Origin: Emergencia timonensis
GTDB taxonomy: Bacteria; Bacillota; Clostridia; Peptostreptococcales; Anaerovoracaceae
NCBI RefSeq assembly: GCF_900086585.1
Contig: NZ_FLKM01000009.1
Location: 620,001 to 684,000, forward strand
Direction of reading: 5' to 3'
Length of the DNA: 64,000 bases
Shown: positions 34,173-42,400 of the stretch, in pieces
Layout: every line of letters starts with the position of its first letter
How positions within the stretch are numbered: the first letter of the stretch is position 1
Notes under the pieces: generated by a model
What the model was told of the DNA's origin: nothing
Database searches by the model: none
Seen by the model: the letters and a program-made list of their open reading frames with translations, nothing else
Translations under genes and position numbers: made by a program

Positions 34173-35150
34173 ATGAAGGATTTGATTACATATACCTTAT
34201 TGGCAATCATCGGCTATTTTGTAGGCAGCAAAATGAGGGAACACCGTTGGGTCACCAAATGGACCGGCAGAATTCAGACGGCGGCAATCGCTATTTTGCT
34301 GTTCACCATGGGCCTAAGAATGGGTTCGAATAATGAAGTGACCGATCATCTCAGTTCCATCGGACTGATTTCTGTCGCTATGACATTGGCAATTATGCTG
34401 CTGTCGAGTCTTTCTGCCGCATTAACCAGAAGGTGTATCGGCATGGATCGCTGGGCCGTCATGCAGAATAGAGAAGTTGATTCTTTGGAGGAGACCGTAA
34501 CGACAGACGAGAAATCAGGCAAGGCGCAGACCGTGATGGCCGTGACCATCTTGCTGTCTGTTATGGCTGGACTTCTGTGCGGTTATTTTTTCGTCGGCAG
34601 CCTCTTTGCAGGCCATATGGATCGCTTTGATTTTTGTGCAGGGCTGGCGGTGAACCTGGGTTTGTTCCTGCTGCTTCTTTTGATTGGATTTAACATGGGA
34701 CTTGACGGAACGGTTCTTGAGAACTTTAAGAAGGTCGGCGCTAAGATTTTGTTTTTTCCTTTTGCTATTATGGCAGGCGCGTTTTTGGCCGCCGCCCTCT
34801 GCTCACTGCTGATGGATATCGACTTGCGCCAGTCCTTTGCCGTGACTGCCGGCTTTGGGTGGTATTCACTGGCGCCCGGCATTATTCTGGAACGAGGATT
34901 GGCCCGCTGTGCAGCGATTTCTTTTATGCACTGTATTATGAGAGAATACTTTTCATTACTTTTGGTGCCTATTGTAGCCAAAAAGGTCGGATACATGGAA
35001 GCAATCGGCCTCTGCGGCGCCACTGCAATGGGCGTCTGTCTGCCCATTGTAGAGAAATCGACGCGGGGAGACGTGACGATTTATTCGTTCATCTCAGGTT
35101 TGATTCAAACTGTATCGGTACCGATTTTGATCCCGTTGATACTGGGATAG
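34173..35150 (+). CDS. LysO-family (DUF340) membrane exporter, paralogue 2
   Basis: 325 residues, about half identical in register with the upstream copy (IGYFVGSKMR, WTGRIQTAAIAILLFTMGLRMGSNNEV, AGFGWYSLAPGIILERGLARCAAISFMHCIMREYFSLLLVPIVAKKVGY, VCLPIVEKSTRGDVTIYSFISG). Tandem duplication or a heteromeric pair; both keep the repeat-bearing helices. The MerR gene starts 11 nt after it, so it is probably co-transcribed and controlled by that regulator. Confidence 0.86.
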   Translation: MKDLITYTLLAIIGYFVGSKMREHRWVTKWTGRIQTAAIAILLFTMGLRMGSNNEVTDHLSSIGLISVAMTLAIMLLSSLSAALTRRCIGMDRWAVMQNREVDSLEETVTTDEKSGKAQTVMAVTILLSVMAGLLCGYFFVGSLFAGHMDRFDFCAGLAVNLGLFLLLLLIGFNMGLDGTVLENFKKVGAKILFFPFAIMAGAFLAAALCSLLMDIDLRQSFAVTAGFGWYSLAPGIILERGLARCAAISFMHCIMREYFSLLLVPIVAKKVGYMEAIGLCGATAMGVCLPIVEKSTRGDVTIYSFISGLIQTVSVPILIPLILG

Positions 35151-35161
35151 GAGGATAAGCA

Positions 35162-35947
35162 ATGTTTCTAACTGTAGGAGAAATTTCTAAAGCCCTCGGC
35201 ATTTCCAACGAGGCCATCCGATATTATGTCAAAGAGGGCATCATCAAGCCGAAGAAAAATGAGGAGAACAACTATTGGGAGTATTCTTCTGACGACTTGA
35301 TGAAGTTGACCGATGTACTATTTTACAGGACGATGAATCTGACCATGAAAGAAATTAAGCTGATTATGGGCGGCCTGCACTTGGAAGATATCGGAGCGGT
35401 CATCGATCAAAGAAAGTCAGATATGATTGGCGAGATCAAAGAGCTGGTCAGTTCCCTTTCAGACTTGGACCTGTGGCAGGAAAACTACCGCAGGGAATTA
35501 AACCTGATCGGCAGGTTCACAGTTGGCGCCATGCCGGCAGAGTTCAGAAGATACGGTTGTTTTGAAGAGCCGAACCATATGGCCCGGTATCTGGAGGAAT
35601 GTTTTGATTTGGACAAAGAGGACTGGGGCGGCGTTTCCATTTCATTTTACTACAATATCAACGAAGTGAGACCAAAGCTGCAGCGATATCTTTCCATTGA
35701 AGGTTCGGTCAAATTAAAGGTATCCAATACCTATGACAACATCATTGAGGAGAAAGCAGATCACTGCCTGATTACAGAAGTCCATTACAGTGATGATGTA
35801 CTTGAGATGATTGAACCCATGATAGATTACGCCTGAAAGCACGATCTCCATCTGACCGGAGAATTCTACGGCCGGGAGGACACGAATTATTATGTAGATG
35901 ATAAACGGTCTGGACTTTACAAGATTTATGCGCCCATAAAAGATTAG
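35162..35947 (+). pseudogene. MerR-family regulator interrupted by an in-frame TGA
   Basis: Residues 1-224 begin MFLTVGEISKALGISNEAIRYYVKEGIIKPKKNEENNYWEYSSDDLMKLTDVLFYR, a MerR DNA-binding domain, followed by an effector-type domain. TGA at 35834-35836 ends the frame, but the next 36 codons (35837-35944, stop TAG) read KHDLHLTGEFYGREDTNYYV...GLYKIYAPIKD, typical of the end of such effector domains. Either a recent stop mutation (CGA or TGG to TGA), a selenocysteine or readthrough, or a tolerated truncation. A 224-residue protein may still be made. It probably controls the LysO pair. Confidence 0.75.
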
Positions 35948-35981
35948 CTGATATTTTGCAGAACTTCATAAATAGGTATTG

Positions 35982-36012
35982 ACCTCGGGGTTACCCCGAG
36001 GTTTATTCTTTT
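35982..36012 (+). terminator. Intrinsic terminator after the merR gene
   Basis: ACCTCGGGG-TTA-CCCCGAGGT (35982-36002) is a perfect stem followed by TTATTCTTTTG. Confidence 0.85.
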
Positions 36013-36050
36013 GTTAGGCAGAAATAAATACGACAAAGGAGGCTATCAGT

Positions 36051-37412
36051 TTGAAGGTAGAAGAAATGAAACGGTACATCGATGACCATGCGCAGAATAT
36101 CATCTCAGATCTGAAAGGATTCGTAGATATTCCCAGTGTGTCTTCCGACAAGGAAAACGTGGACAAAGCGCTGGATTATGTGCTGCAGTTGGCAAAAAAT
36201 ATGGGGTTTGAGGCAAAAAGTGTTCTCAATCACCAGGTAGGTGTGATTGAGATTGGAGAAGGGGAAGAGACGATCGGCATTCTATCTCATGTTGACGTGG
36301 TGCCGCCAGAGAATCCCCAGTCTTGGATCAGTCCGCCTTTTGAAATGACAGAAAGAGATGGTCATCTTTGGGGACGGGGAACCATGGACGACAAAGGCGC
36401 GATCATCGTTTGTCTCTATGCGATGAAGTGCCTCTTTGAGAGTGGAGAGCCGCTTAAGAAAAAGGTCCAGATGATTCTAGGTACCCAGGAAGAAGTGGAA
36501 TGGTCTGACATGGAAGCTTATGTGGCGAACTTTCCGCTGCCCGATTATGGATTTACACCTGATGGGGAATTTCCTCTCTGCAATATCGAAAAAGGCTGTA
36601 TGGACGTAGAGCTGTACTTTGACCTAGATGAAACAAGGGACAGGGACGGCTGGTATTTTACAAGCATCCTTGCCGGACAGGCGACCAATGCCGTGCCGGG
36701 CAGCTGCAGCTGTCAGCTGGTCAGATATCAGAATGGGGCGGCAGCAGAAAGCAAGACCCTGACGACGACGGGGAAGCCAGTTCATTCCTGTCAGCCGGAG
36801 AAGGGGGAAAACGCTATTTTTAATATGGCGGATTTAGTCGCCCAAACAGAGCACCGCGAGAATCAAATCAGCAGAATTTTGATGATGCTGAAAGAAAAGT
36901 TCAGCAGTCTCTATGGAGAGGAAGTCGGTTTGTATAGCGAAAGTGAGATGTATAACGGAGAGTTCGTCCACCGTAACGTCTTTGCGCCGACTTTGGTGAG
37001 AACGGATAAAAACCACCTGCTGGTTCATATCAACATCAGATTTGCCTATGGTACAGCAGAGACGGAAATCATCACCAGATTAAGAGAAGTGGCAGAAGCC
37101 TATGGAGGGAAACTCCAAGTATCCAGCTCTATGCCAGCGGTGTACGTCAGCAAGGAGAGACCGTTTATGAAAGCCTTCGCACAGGCTTACGAAGAAGGCT
37201 CCGGCAGAAAGCATTCGTTTGTCCTGGCATACGGCGGTTCTTACGCCAAAGCCATGCCGGGCATCGTCTCCTGGGGGCCGATTTTTCCCGGTGACGAAGA
37301 TACCTGTCATGAGGACAATGAGCACATATCGATCAAAAGTCTGCTGGACAACGGAAAAGTATTTGCCATCGCATTAAATAAGGTGGCTCTGTCAGAGCAG
37401 AGTTTTAAGTAA
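36051..37412 (+). CDS. M20-family metallopeptidase, PepV-like dipeptidase
   Basis: 453 residues from TTG 36051 after AAGGAGG. Metal ligands are seen in GILSHVDVVPP (His, about residue 86), RGTMDDKGAIIV (Asp, about 115), GTQEEVEWSD (Glu, about 149) and GFTPDGEFPLC (about 179), then the lid domain and CHEDNEHI (His, about 436). The family cleaves dipeptides or acyl-amino acids with two Zn2+. It shares a probable transcript with the NhaC gene 20 nt later, so peptide or amino-acid use is likely. Confidence 0.85.
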   Translation: MKVEEMKRYIDDHAQNIISDLKGFVDIPSVSSDKENVDKALDYVLQLAKNMGFEAKSVLNHQVGVIEIGEGEETIGILSHVDVVPPENPQSWISPPFEMTERDGHLWGRGTMDDKGAIIVCLYAMKCLFESGEPLKKKVQMILGTQEEVEWSDMEAYVANFPLPDYGFTPDGEFPLCNIEKGCMDVELYFDLDETRDRDGWYFTSILAGQATNAVPGSCSCQLVRYQNGAAAESKTLTTTGKPVHSCQPEKGENAIFNMADLVAQTEHRENQISRILMMLKEKFSSLYGEEVGLYSESEMYNGEFVHRNVFAPTLVRTDKNHLLVHINIRFAYGTAETEIITRLREVAEAYGGKLQVSSSMPAVYVSKERPFMKAFAQAYEEGSGRKHSFVLAYGGSYAKAMPGIVSWGPIFPGDEDTCHEDNEHISIKSLLDNGKVFAIALNKVALSEQSFK

Positions 37413-37432
37413 TTGAGAAGGGAGTTATTTTT

Positions 37433-38806
37433 ATGAGTTTTGGATTTTGGAGTTTAATACCTGTCATCGTTATCATCGTATTTGCACTTATCACCAAGGA
37501 CACTTTTATTTCCTTATTCCTCGGCGTGGCGACAGGCTTTATCATGGTTGCTGGAGGTAACCCGATCAAAGCCTTTAACGGTTTTCTGGAAACTTTGACA
37601 GAGGTCATGACCGATGATAATACAGCCTGGGTATTGCTGATCTGCGGCCTGTTCGGGTCTTTAATCATGCTGATTACTGAAGCTGGCGGCGCCCTGGGGT
37701 TTTCCCGGTTGGCGGAACGATTCTTAAAAACCAGGACGGCGTCTATGATTGGAACTTGGATTTTGGGTATTATCGTCTGTGTGGATGATTATTTAAACTG
37801 TCTGGCTGTAGGCGCGGCAGTGAGAAAGATCACCGACAAAGAGAGAGTTTCCCGAGAGATGCTGGCCTATATCATCAACTCAACGGGCGTGACGGTATGT
37901 GCAATTATTCCGTTTTCATCCTGGGCGGCCTTTATGGGAGGTCTGATGGAAAAGGCTGACATGTTGGGAGGCTACAGCGTATCAGGCGCATATATCCATA
38001 CGATTCCCTACATGCTTTACGGATGGCTGGCTGTCATCTGCGTGCCGCTCTTTATTCTCAAAGTGATTCCTCTCTTTGGGCCGATGAAGTCTGCTGAGCG
38101 CAGGGCGCTGGATACGGGAGAGGTATTTTCTGCGCAGACAAAGGCACAGCTGAAGGCCCTGCCTGATGAAGAGCTGAAATTCAAGGGCAAGAAATGCAGA
38201 GCGTTTAACTTCCTGGCGCCTATTATCTTGGTGGCTGTGTTGACTGTAACCACAGAGGACCTGCTCATCGGTGTATTTGCAGCATTGGCGCTGTGTTTTG
38301 TCATGTACTTGCCGCAGAGGCTGATGAGTGTGAAGGAATATTTTAACAACATCATGGCCGGGCTGGCCGACATGTTTTCCATGCTGGTCATCATTATTTT
38401 GTCTTACACCTTGATTGAAGTCAACGGCCAGCTGGGTCTGGTGCAGTTCGTTGTAGACATCGCTTTAAAAGCTGTCAATCCGGCACTGCTGCCCGCAACT
38501 ATTTTCATCGTCATCGGCCTGCTGTCTTTCGCTTCGGGCAGTTTTTGGGGGCTTGCAGCAATTGCTTTTCCAATCGTGGGACCTTTGGCTGCAGCACTGG
38601 GTGTAAACCCGCTGTTATGCGGCGGAGCTTTGATTTCTGCCGTCGCTTTTGGCGGACATATCTGCCTCTATTCCGACACGGTTATTTTGACGTCTGCATC
38701 GACGCAGGTGACAAATGCAGAGTATTTCAGGACTTCAGCGCCGCTGGTAGGGGTTCCTTTTGTCCTGGCCGCCATCGGCTTTGTCATCATGGGTTTCGCA
38801 TTATGA
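37433..38806 (+). CDS. NhaC-family Na+/H+ antiporter-like transporter
   Basis: 457 residues, strongly hydrophobic, opening SFGFWSLIPVIVIIVFALITKDTFISLFLGVATGF. CVDDYLNCLAVGAAVRKITDKERVSREMLAYIINSTGV and PFSSWAAFMGG carry the family's ion-site helices, and GGHICLYSDTVILTSASTQV is the late conserved segment. It is the second NhaC-type protein in the window (the first is in the sigma-54 cluster), here paired with a dipeptidase. The exchanged solute is unknown, perhaps an amino acid. Confidence 0.87.
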   Translation: MSFGFWSLIPVIVIIVFALITKDTFISLFLGVATGFIMVAGGNPIKAFNGFLETLTEVMTDDNTAWVLLICGLFGSLIMLITEAGGALGFSRLAERFLKTRTASMIGTWILGIIVCVDDYLNCLAVGAAVRKITDKERVSREMLAYIINSTGVTVCAIIPFSSWAAFMGGLMEKADMLGGYSVSGAYIHTIPYMLYGWLAVICVPLFILKVIPLFGPMKSAERRALDTGEVFSAQTKAQLKALPDEELKFKGKKCRAFNFLAPIILVAVLTVTTEDLLIGVFAALALCFVMYLPQRLMSVKEYFNNIMAGLADMFSMLVIIILSYTLIEVNGQLGLVQFVVDIALKAVNPALLPATIFIVIGLLSFASGSFWGLAAIAFPIVGPLAAALGVNPLLCGGALISAVAFGGHICLYSDTVILTSASTQVTNAEYFRTSAPLVGVPFVLAAIGFVIMGFAL

Positions 38807-38940
38807 CATGTCCATAAGTTCTGATTAGGTTTTTGATTTTCTTCTGATGGTTTCGCGGAACTTCATTCAGGTAGCTTAAAGGTATTGTAACAGGTATCGT
38901 CATTGTGATAAACTATGAGAAAGGAAGAGGAGGATTGGCT

Positions 38941-39474
38941 ATGGCTAAGGGGAAGCTGAGAAAAATGTTGGGGAGCGTGGAATCAAAAGCAAGTATTGAC
39001 TTGATGAATCTGATCGAGACGCAGAGCAAGATTACGTTAGGGATCTGGGCAGTCACCTATGCAAAAGATCATTATTTAGCGATCTATGAAGAGGTTTGTC
39101 CTGCAGAGCGGCGGCTGAGAGAGATTGTAACAGCCTGTGAAGAATATCTGCAGGAAAGCAGGAAGTTGAGCGAGGTTAAGCCTCTGATCAGAGAGGCCGG
39201 GCTGATTGGGCGTGAAATCACCGATAACCCAGTCGGCCAAGCGGCAGCACGTGCAATTTCCGCAGCATGTGCCGTGATGCAGACGCCGACCAATGCTCTT
39301 GGCTTTCTGTTCTATGGTGCGGCGGCCGTCGCCTATAGCCGTGCAGGCTTGACACAGCCAGCGGAGATTTATGATGAATTGGCCGAGAAAGAATTGGGAC
39401 AAGCGCTGAATTCTCTGCAGAAGATTGCAGTCTGCAATGAATCGAACCCTGTGAAGATTAAATGGAACTGCTGA
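38941..39474 (+). CDS. Imm5-like immunity protein (orphan)
   Basis: 177 residues from ATG 38941 with GGAGG upstream. ITLGIWAVTYAKDHYLAIYEEVCPAERRLREIVTACEEYL, then NPVGQAAARAISAACAVMQTPTNALGFLFYGAAAVAYSRAGL, is the all-helical pattern of the Imm5 (pfam14423) putative immunity family. Imm5 proteins usually neutralise polymorphic toxins; no toxin or secretion gene is beside it, so it is an orphan. It is monocistronic, ending at a terminator shared with the GntR gene. It could be a general stress or DNA-binding helix bundle instead. Confidence 0.75.
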   Translation: MAKGKLRKMLGSVESKASIDLMNLIETQSKITLGIWAVTYAKDHYLAIYEEVCPAERRLREIVTACEEYLQESRKLSEVKPLIREAGLIGREITDNPVGQAAARAISAACAVMQTPTNALGFLFYGAAAVAYSRAGLTQPAEIYDELAEKELGQALNSLQKIAVCNESNPVKIKWNC

Positions 39475-39498
39475 TACGATAGCAGAAAACCACAGAAT

Positions 39499-39546
39499 AA
39501 AAGGATGCTGAATGATGGGTCTTCCCTTCAAACAGCATCCTTTTTT
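39499..39546. terminator. Terminator between Imm5-like and GntR genes
   Basis: AAAAGGATGCTG (39499-39510) pairs with CAGCATCC (39533-39540) and the following T6. The A-run on the left arm makes it usable from the convergent GntR gene as well. Confidence 0.85.
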
Positions 39547-39550
39547 GATA

Positions 39551-40198
39551 TTATAATATTTCGTGATGCGCATTGGTAGGTGACCAATGGACATTAACCA
39601 TATAATTGTATAGCCCGGCACTGTCTTTCTCTTTAAATAGTTTTAAAATTTCACGGTGCTCGTCATTAATCAGAGCCAGGTACTCCTTGCTTCTACTAGC
39701 CTCGTCCTTAGAAAATCCTCTGGTGAAAAATTTACTCTTTAGTCTGGATATAGTATCCTCTAAAACCTCATTATCACATTTTTCAATATACACCAGATGG
39801 AATAGGTCTTGTTGTGTTAAGTACATCTCGTAGTTGTCGGTTTTGATGGCCAAATCCATGCTCTGGATATAGAAATCCATGCGAGATAAATCTTTATCAG
39901 TTAAAATATTGCAAGTCATCTGAGCAGCAATACCGTCCAGGGCGCCGATTACAACATATAACTCTGAAGCTTCCTTTTCTGAAACACCTTTTAAAACAAA
40001 GCCTTTTCTTGGCACATTATCCAGAACACCTTCGCAAGATAACTGAATCAAAGCCTCTCTGACGGGAGTTCTGCTTACAGATAGTTCCTGTGAAATTGCA
40101 GTCTCATTAATGCGCTGAGAAGGAATAAGCTTTCCCTCTAAAACTTGTTCTGTAATGTAGCTGTATACATGGTCTTTTAGTGTCTTGTATTTTTTCAT
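39551..40198 (-). CDS. GntR/FadR-family (FCD domain) transcriptional regulator
   Basis: 215 residues from ATG 40198, with GGAGGAATT upstream; the longer frame into the intergenic region is not conserved. The winged helix (LKDHVYSYITEQVLEGKLIPSQRINETAISQELSVSRTPVREALIQLSCEGVLDNVPRKGFVLKG) is followed by an FCD ligand domain with EASELYVVIGALDGIAAQM. It is divergent from a dimethylargininase operon whose promoter lies inside an inverted-repeat operator. It probably represses the operon until a substrate or product binds. Confidence 0.92.
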   Translation of the reverse strand: MKKYKTLKDHVYSYITEQVLEGKLIPSQRINETAISQELSVSRTPVREALIQLSCEGVLDNVPRKGFVLKGVSEKEASELYVVIGALDGIAAQMTCNILTDKDLSRMDFYIQSMDLAIKTDNYEMYLTQQDLFHLVYIEKCDNEVLEDTISRLKSKFFTRGFSKDEASRSKEYLALINDEHREILKLFKEKDSAGLYNYMVNVHWSPTNAHHEIL

Positions 40199-40302
40199 AC
40201 AATTCCTCCAAATTGGTAAGTCTCCGTTTAATGTAACCATAATAGCACAAAATATGGAAAAAAGGAATAAAAATATATATTTGACAGAATTAACAGAATA
40301 CA

Positions 40303-40331
40303 TTGACAAAATATAATATACGGTGTATAAT
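40303..40331 (+). promoter_or_regulatory. Sigma-A promoter of the dimethylargininase operon
   Basis: Perfect TTGACA (40303-40308), 17-bp spacer, perfect TATAAT (40326-40331), 64 bp before the first ATG. Such a strong promoter would need repression, in line with the operator arms that cover it. Confidence 0.88.
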
Positions 40332-40365
40332 CCTCTATAATAAAAATTGTATATTATACACCGTA
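40319..40365. promoter_or_regulatory. Inverted-repeat operator TACGGTGTATAAT / ATTATACACCGTA
   Basis: Arms at 40319-40331 and 40353-40365 are exact inverse complements of 13 bp, separated by 21 bp. The left arm includes the whole -10 box. This is the expected position for the divergent GntR/FadR-type regulator to block transcription. Confidence 0.82.
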
Positions 40366-40395
40366 AGAATTGATGAAGAAAAGGAGAAAAGTAAA

Positions 40396-41172
40396 ATGAA
40401 AAAGTTTAACCATGTAATCGTGAGAAGACCGTGTAAAGCAATGGTAGAGGGCATTACCTCCGTACCTGAATTAGGCAAGCCTGATTATGAACTGGCATTA
40501 AAACAGCATGACGCTTATATCGAAGCACTGAAACAATGCGATGTTGATGTGACAGTTCTGGAAGCTGACGAGAGATACCCTGACTCCTGTTTCGTAGAGG
40601 ACCCGGCACTGATTACGAGAAAGTGTGCAATCATCACGAATCCTGGTGCAGCATCGAGAAACGGTGAGAAAGACGAGATCGTAGGAGCAGTAAAGAAATT
40701 CTTCTCTGACGATCAGATTGAATACATCAAAGCGCCTGGTACCCTGGAAGGCGGAGACGTCATGATGGTTGGCGACCACTTCTATGTTGGAAGATCTGCA
40801 AGAACCAACGAGGAAGGCATCAGACAGCTGACAGAAATCCTCGCCAAATATGATATGACTTGCTCTGAAGTAAAGCTGGAGAAAGTATTGCACTTGAAGA
40901 CAGGTGTCAACTATTTGGAAAACAACAACATGCTGGTATCAGGAGAGTTCATCGAGAAGCCGGATTTTGAAAAATACGACAAAGTTGTCATTCCAGAGGA
41001 AGAAGCCTATGCAGCAAATTGCATCTGGGTCAACGATAAAGTCATCGTGCCTGAAGGTTATCCGGCTGTTTTAGAGGCGGTAAAAGGTATGGGGTATGAA
41101 ACCTTGCTGGTAGATACGTCAGAATACAGAAAATTGGACGGCGGCCTGAGTTGTCTGTCACTTAGATTTTAA
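40396..41172 (+). CDS. ddaH: Dimethylargininase (DDAH)-like amidinohydrolase
   Basis: 258 residues from ATG 40396 (AAGGAG upstream). Start FNHVIVRRPCKAMVEGITS, DERYPDSCFVEDPALI (about residue 63), LEGGDVMMVGDHFYVGRSARTNEEGI with the guanidino-binding Asp (about 119), the His in LEKVLHLKTGVNYLENN (about 166), and the nucleophile Cys in DGGLSCLSLRF at the C-terminus. DDAH hydrolyses N-methylated arginines to citrulline plus methylamines. The length matches DDAH (about 255-280), and all catalytic residues are present, unlike paralogue 2 in the sigma-54 cluster. It heads an operon with an aminotransferase, a symporter and a dehydrogenase. Confidence 0.88.
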   Translation: MKKFNHVIVRRPCKAMVEGITSVPELGKPDYELALKQHDAYIEALKQCDVDVTVLEADERYPDSCFVEDPALITRKCAIITNPGAASRNGEKDEIVGAVKKFFSDDQIEYIKAPGTLEGGDVMMVGDHFYVGRSARTNEEGIRQLTEILAKYDMTCSEVKLEKVLHLKTGVNYLENNNMLVSGEFIEKPDFEKYDKVVIPEEEAYAANCIWVNDKVIVPEGYPAVLEAVKGMGYETLLVDTSEYRKLDGGLSCLSLRF

Positions 41173-41181
41173 TTGAGATAA

Positions 41182-42363
41182 ATGAGATGGGAGATGAAGG
41201 ATTTGAAGAGTCCGTACATAGCAAAGAGACATTGGGATTTTGAAGAGGCTGCTCTGAGCAAGACCAATGAGATGGTAAAACGATATGACGATGTGATCGA
41301 TCTCAGCATAGGCGATCCGGATTACCCGGCCGATAAGGGATGCATCGACAAAATGCATGAAGAAGCTTTGGCAGGACATACAAGATATACAGAATTCCTG
41401 GGCGATGAGGATTTGAGACGGGAAACAATCAAACAGTATAAAGAAGATTACGGATTTGACTTCGACGAAGATGAAATCATCATCACTGCAGGCGGCACCC
41501 ACGCCATGTATCTGACTATGGAAGCAATTCTCGATGAAGGTGATGAAGTCATCGCTATTGCGCCGTATTATATCTATTACCAACCGCAAATTGAACTGCC
41601 AAGAGGGAAGCTGGTAGTCTACAACACACGCAGCGAAGACAACTTTGATGTGGATCTGGCAGAATTTGAAAAACACATTACAAGCCGCACGAAGGCTGTA
41701 ATCATTAATTCTCCAAATAATCCAAGCGGTAAGGTATACAGCCAGGAAAACGTCAGGGGGATACTGGAAATGGCCGAGAAATACGATTTTCTGGTCATCG
41801 CTGATGATATTTATGGAGCATTGAACTATACCGACAATAAAAAGGCGATTTGTTCCTATGAAGAGCGGCCAAAACGAGTGATTACGATATACAGTTATTC
41901 GAAAGATTACTCCATGACTGGGTTAAGACTAGGACACGTTATCGCTGATAAGGAATTGATTGCTACTATGAGACGAGTGAATGAAGCAGTCAACTTCACC
42001 ATTAACTCTATGTCTCAGAGACTAGGCATCGCAGCGATTAAGGGTAGAAAGGAAATCCAGAAAGGGTTGTACGAAGAGTACTATAAGAGGGTGATGTATC
42101 TCTATGAACGCATACAAAAAATGAAGAATATCACCTGTACGAAACCAGAGGGTACTTTTTATGTCTTTGCTAACATCAAACAGACAGGCATCAGTTCTAT
42201 GGACATCTGGGAAAAAATCCTCGATGAAGCCCATGTGTTGGTGCTGCCGGGTAGCGGATTTGGTGAAGCGGGAGAAGGCTATATCCGCATTGCATGCACA
42301 GTAGGTATCGATACATTGAAGGAAGCCTTTGACAGATTGGAGAAAATGAAGATTTTTAAATAA
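41182..42363 (+). CDS. Aminotransferase class I/II, PLP-dependent
   Basis: 393 residues (ATG 41182; ATG 41194 is an alternative because GGGAG lies directly before it). Opening DVIDLSIGDPDYPADKGCI, the PLP region TAGGTHAMYLTMEAIL, NSPNNPSG (about residue 174), ADDIYGALNY (cofactor Asp/Tyr) and the lysine in IYSYSKDYSMTGLRLG (about 237). It lies 9 nt after the dimethylargininase gene. It may transaminate the amino acid produced by that enzyme (citrulline or a derivative) to an oxo acid, matching the dehydrogenase at the end of the operon. The substrate is inferred only from context. Confidence 0.88.
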   Translation: MRWEMKDLKSPYIAKRHWDFEEAALSKTNEMVKRYDDVIDLSIGDPDYPADKGCIDKMHEEALAGHTRYTEFLGDEDLRRETIKQYKEDYGFDFDEDEIIITAGGTHAMYLTMEAILDEGDEVIAIAPYYIYYQPQIELPRGKLVVYNTRSEDNFDVDLAEFEKHITSRTKAVIINSPNNPSGKVYSQENVRGILEMAEKYDFLVIADDIYGALNYTDNKKAICSYEERPKRVITIYSYSKDYSMTGLRLGHVIADKELIATMRRVNEAVNFTINSMSQRLGIAAIKGRKEIQKGLYEEYYKRVMYLYERIQKMKNITCTKPEGTFYVFANIKQTGISSMDIWEKILDEAHVLVLPGSGFGEAGEGYIRIACTVGIDTLKEAFDRLEKMKIFK

Positions 42364-42400
42364 ACTATTGCCTGATATAGAAGAAAGTGAAAGGTGAAAT

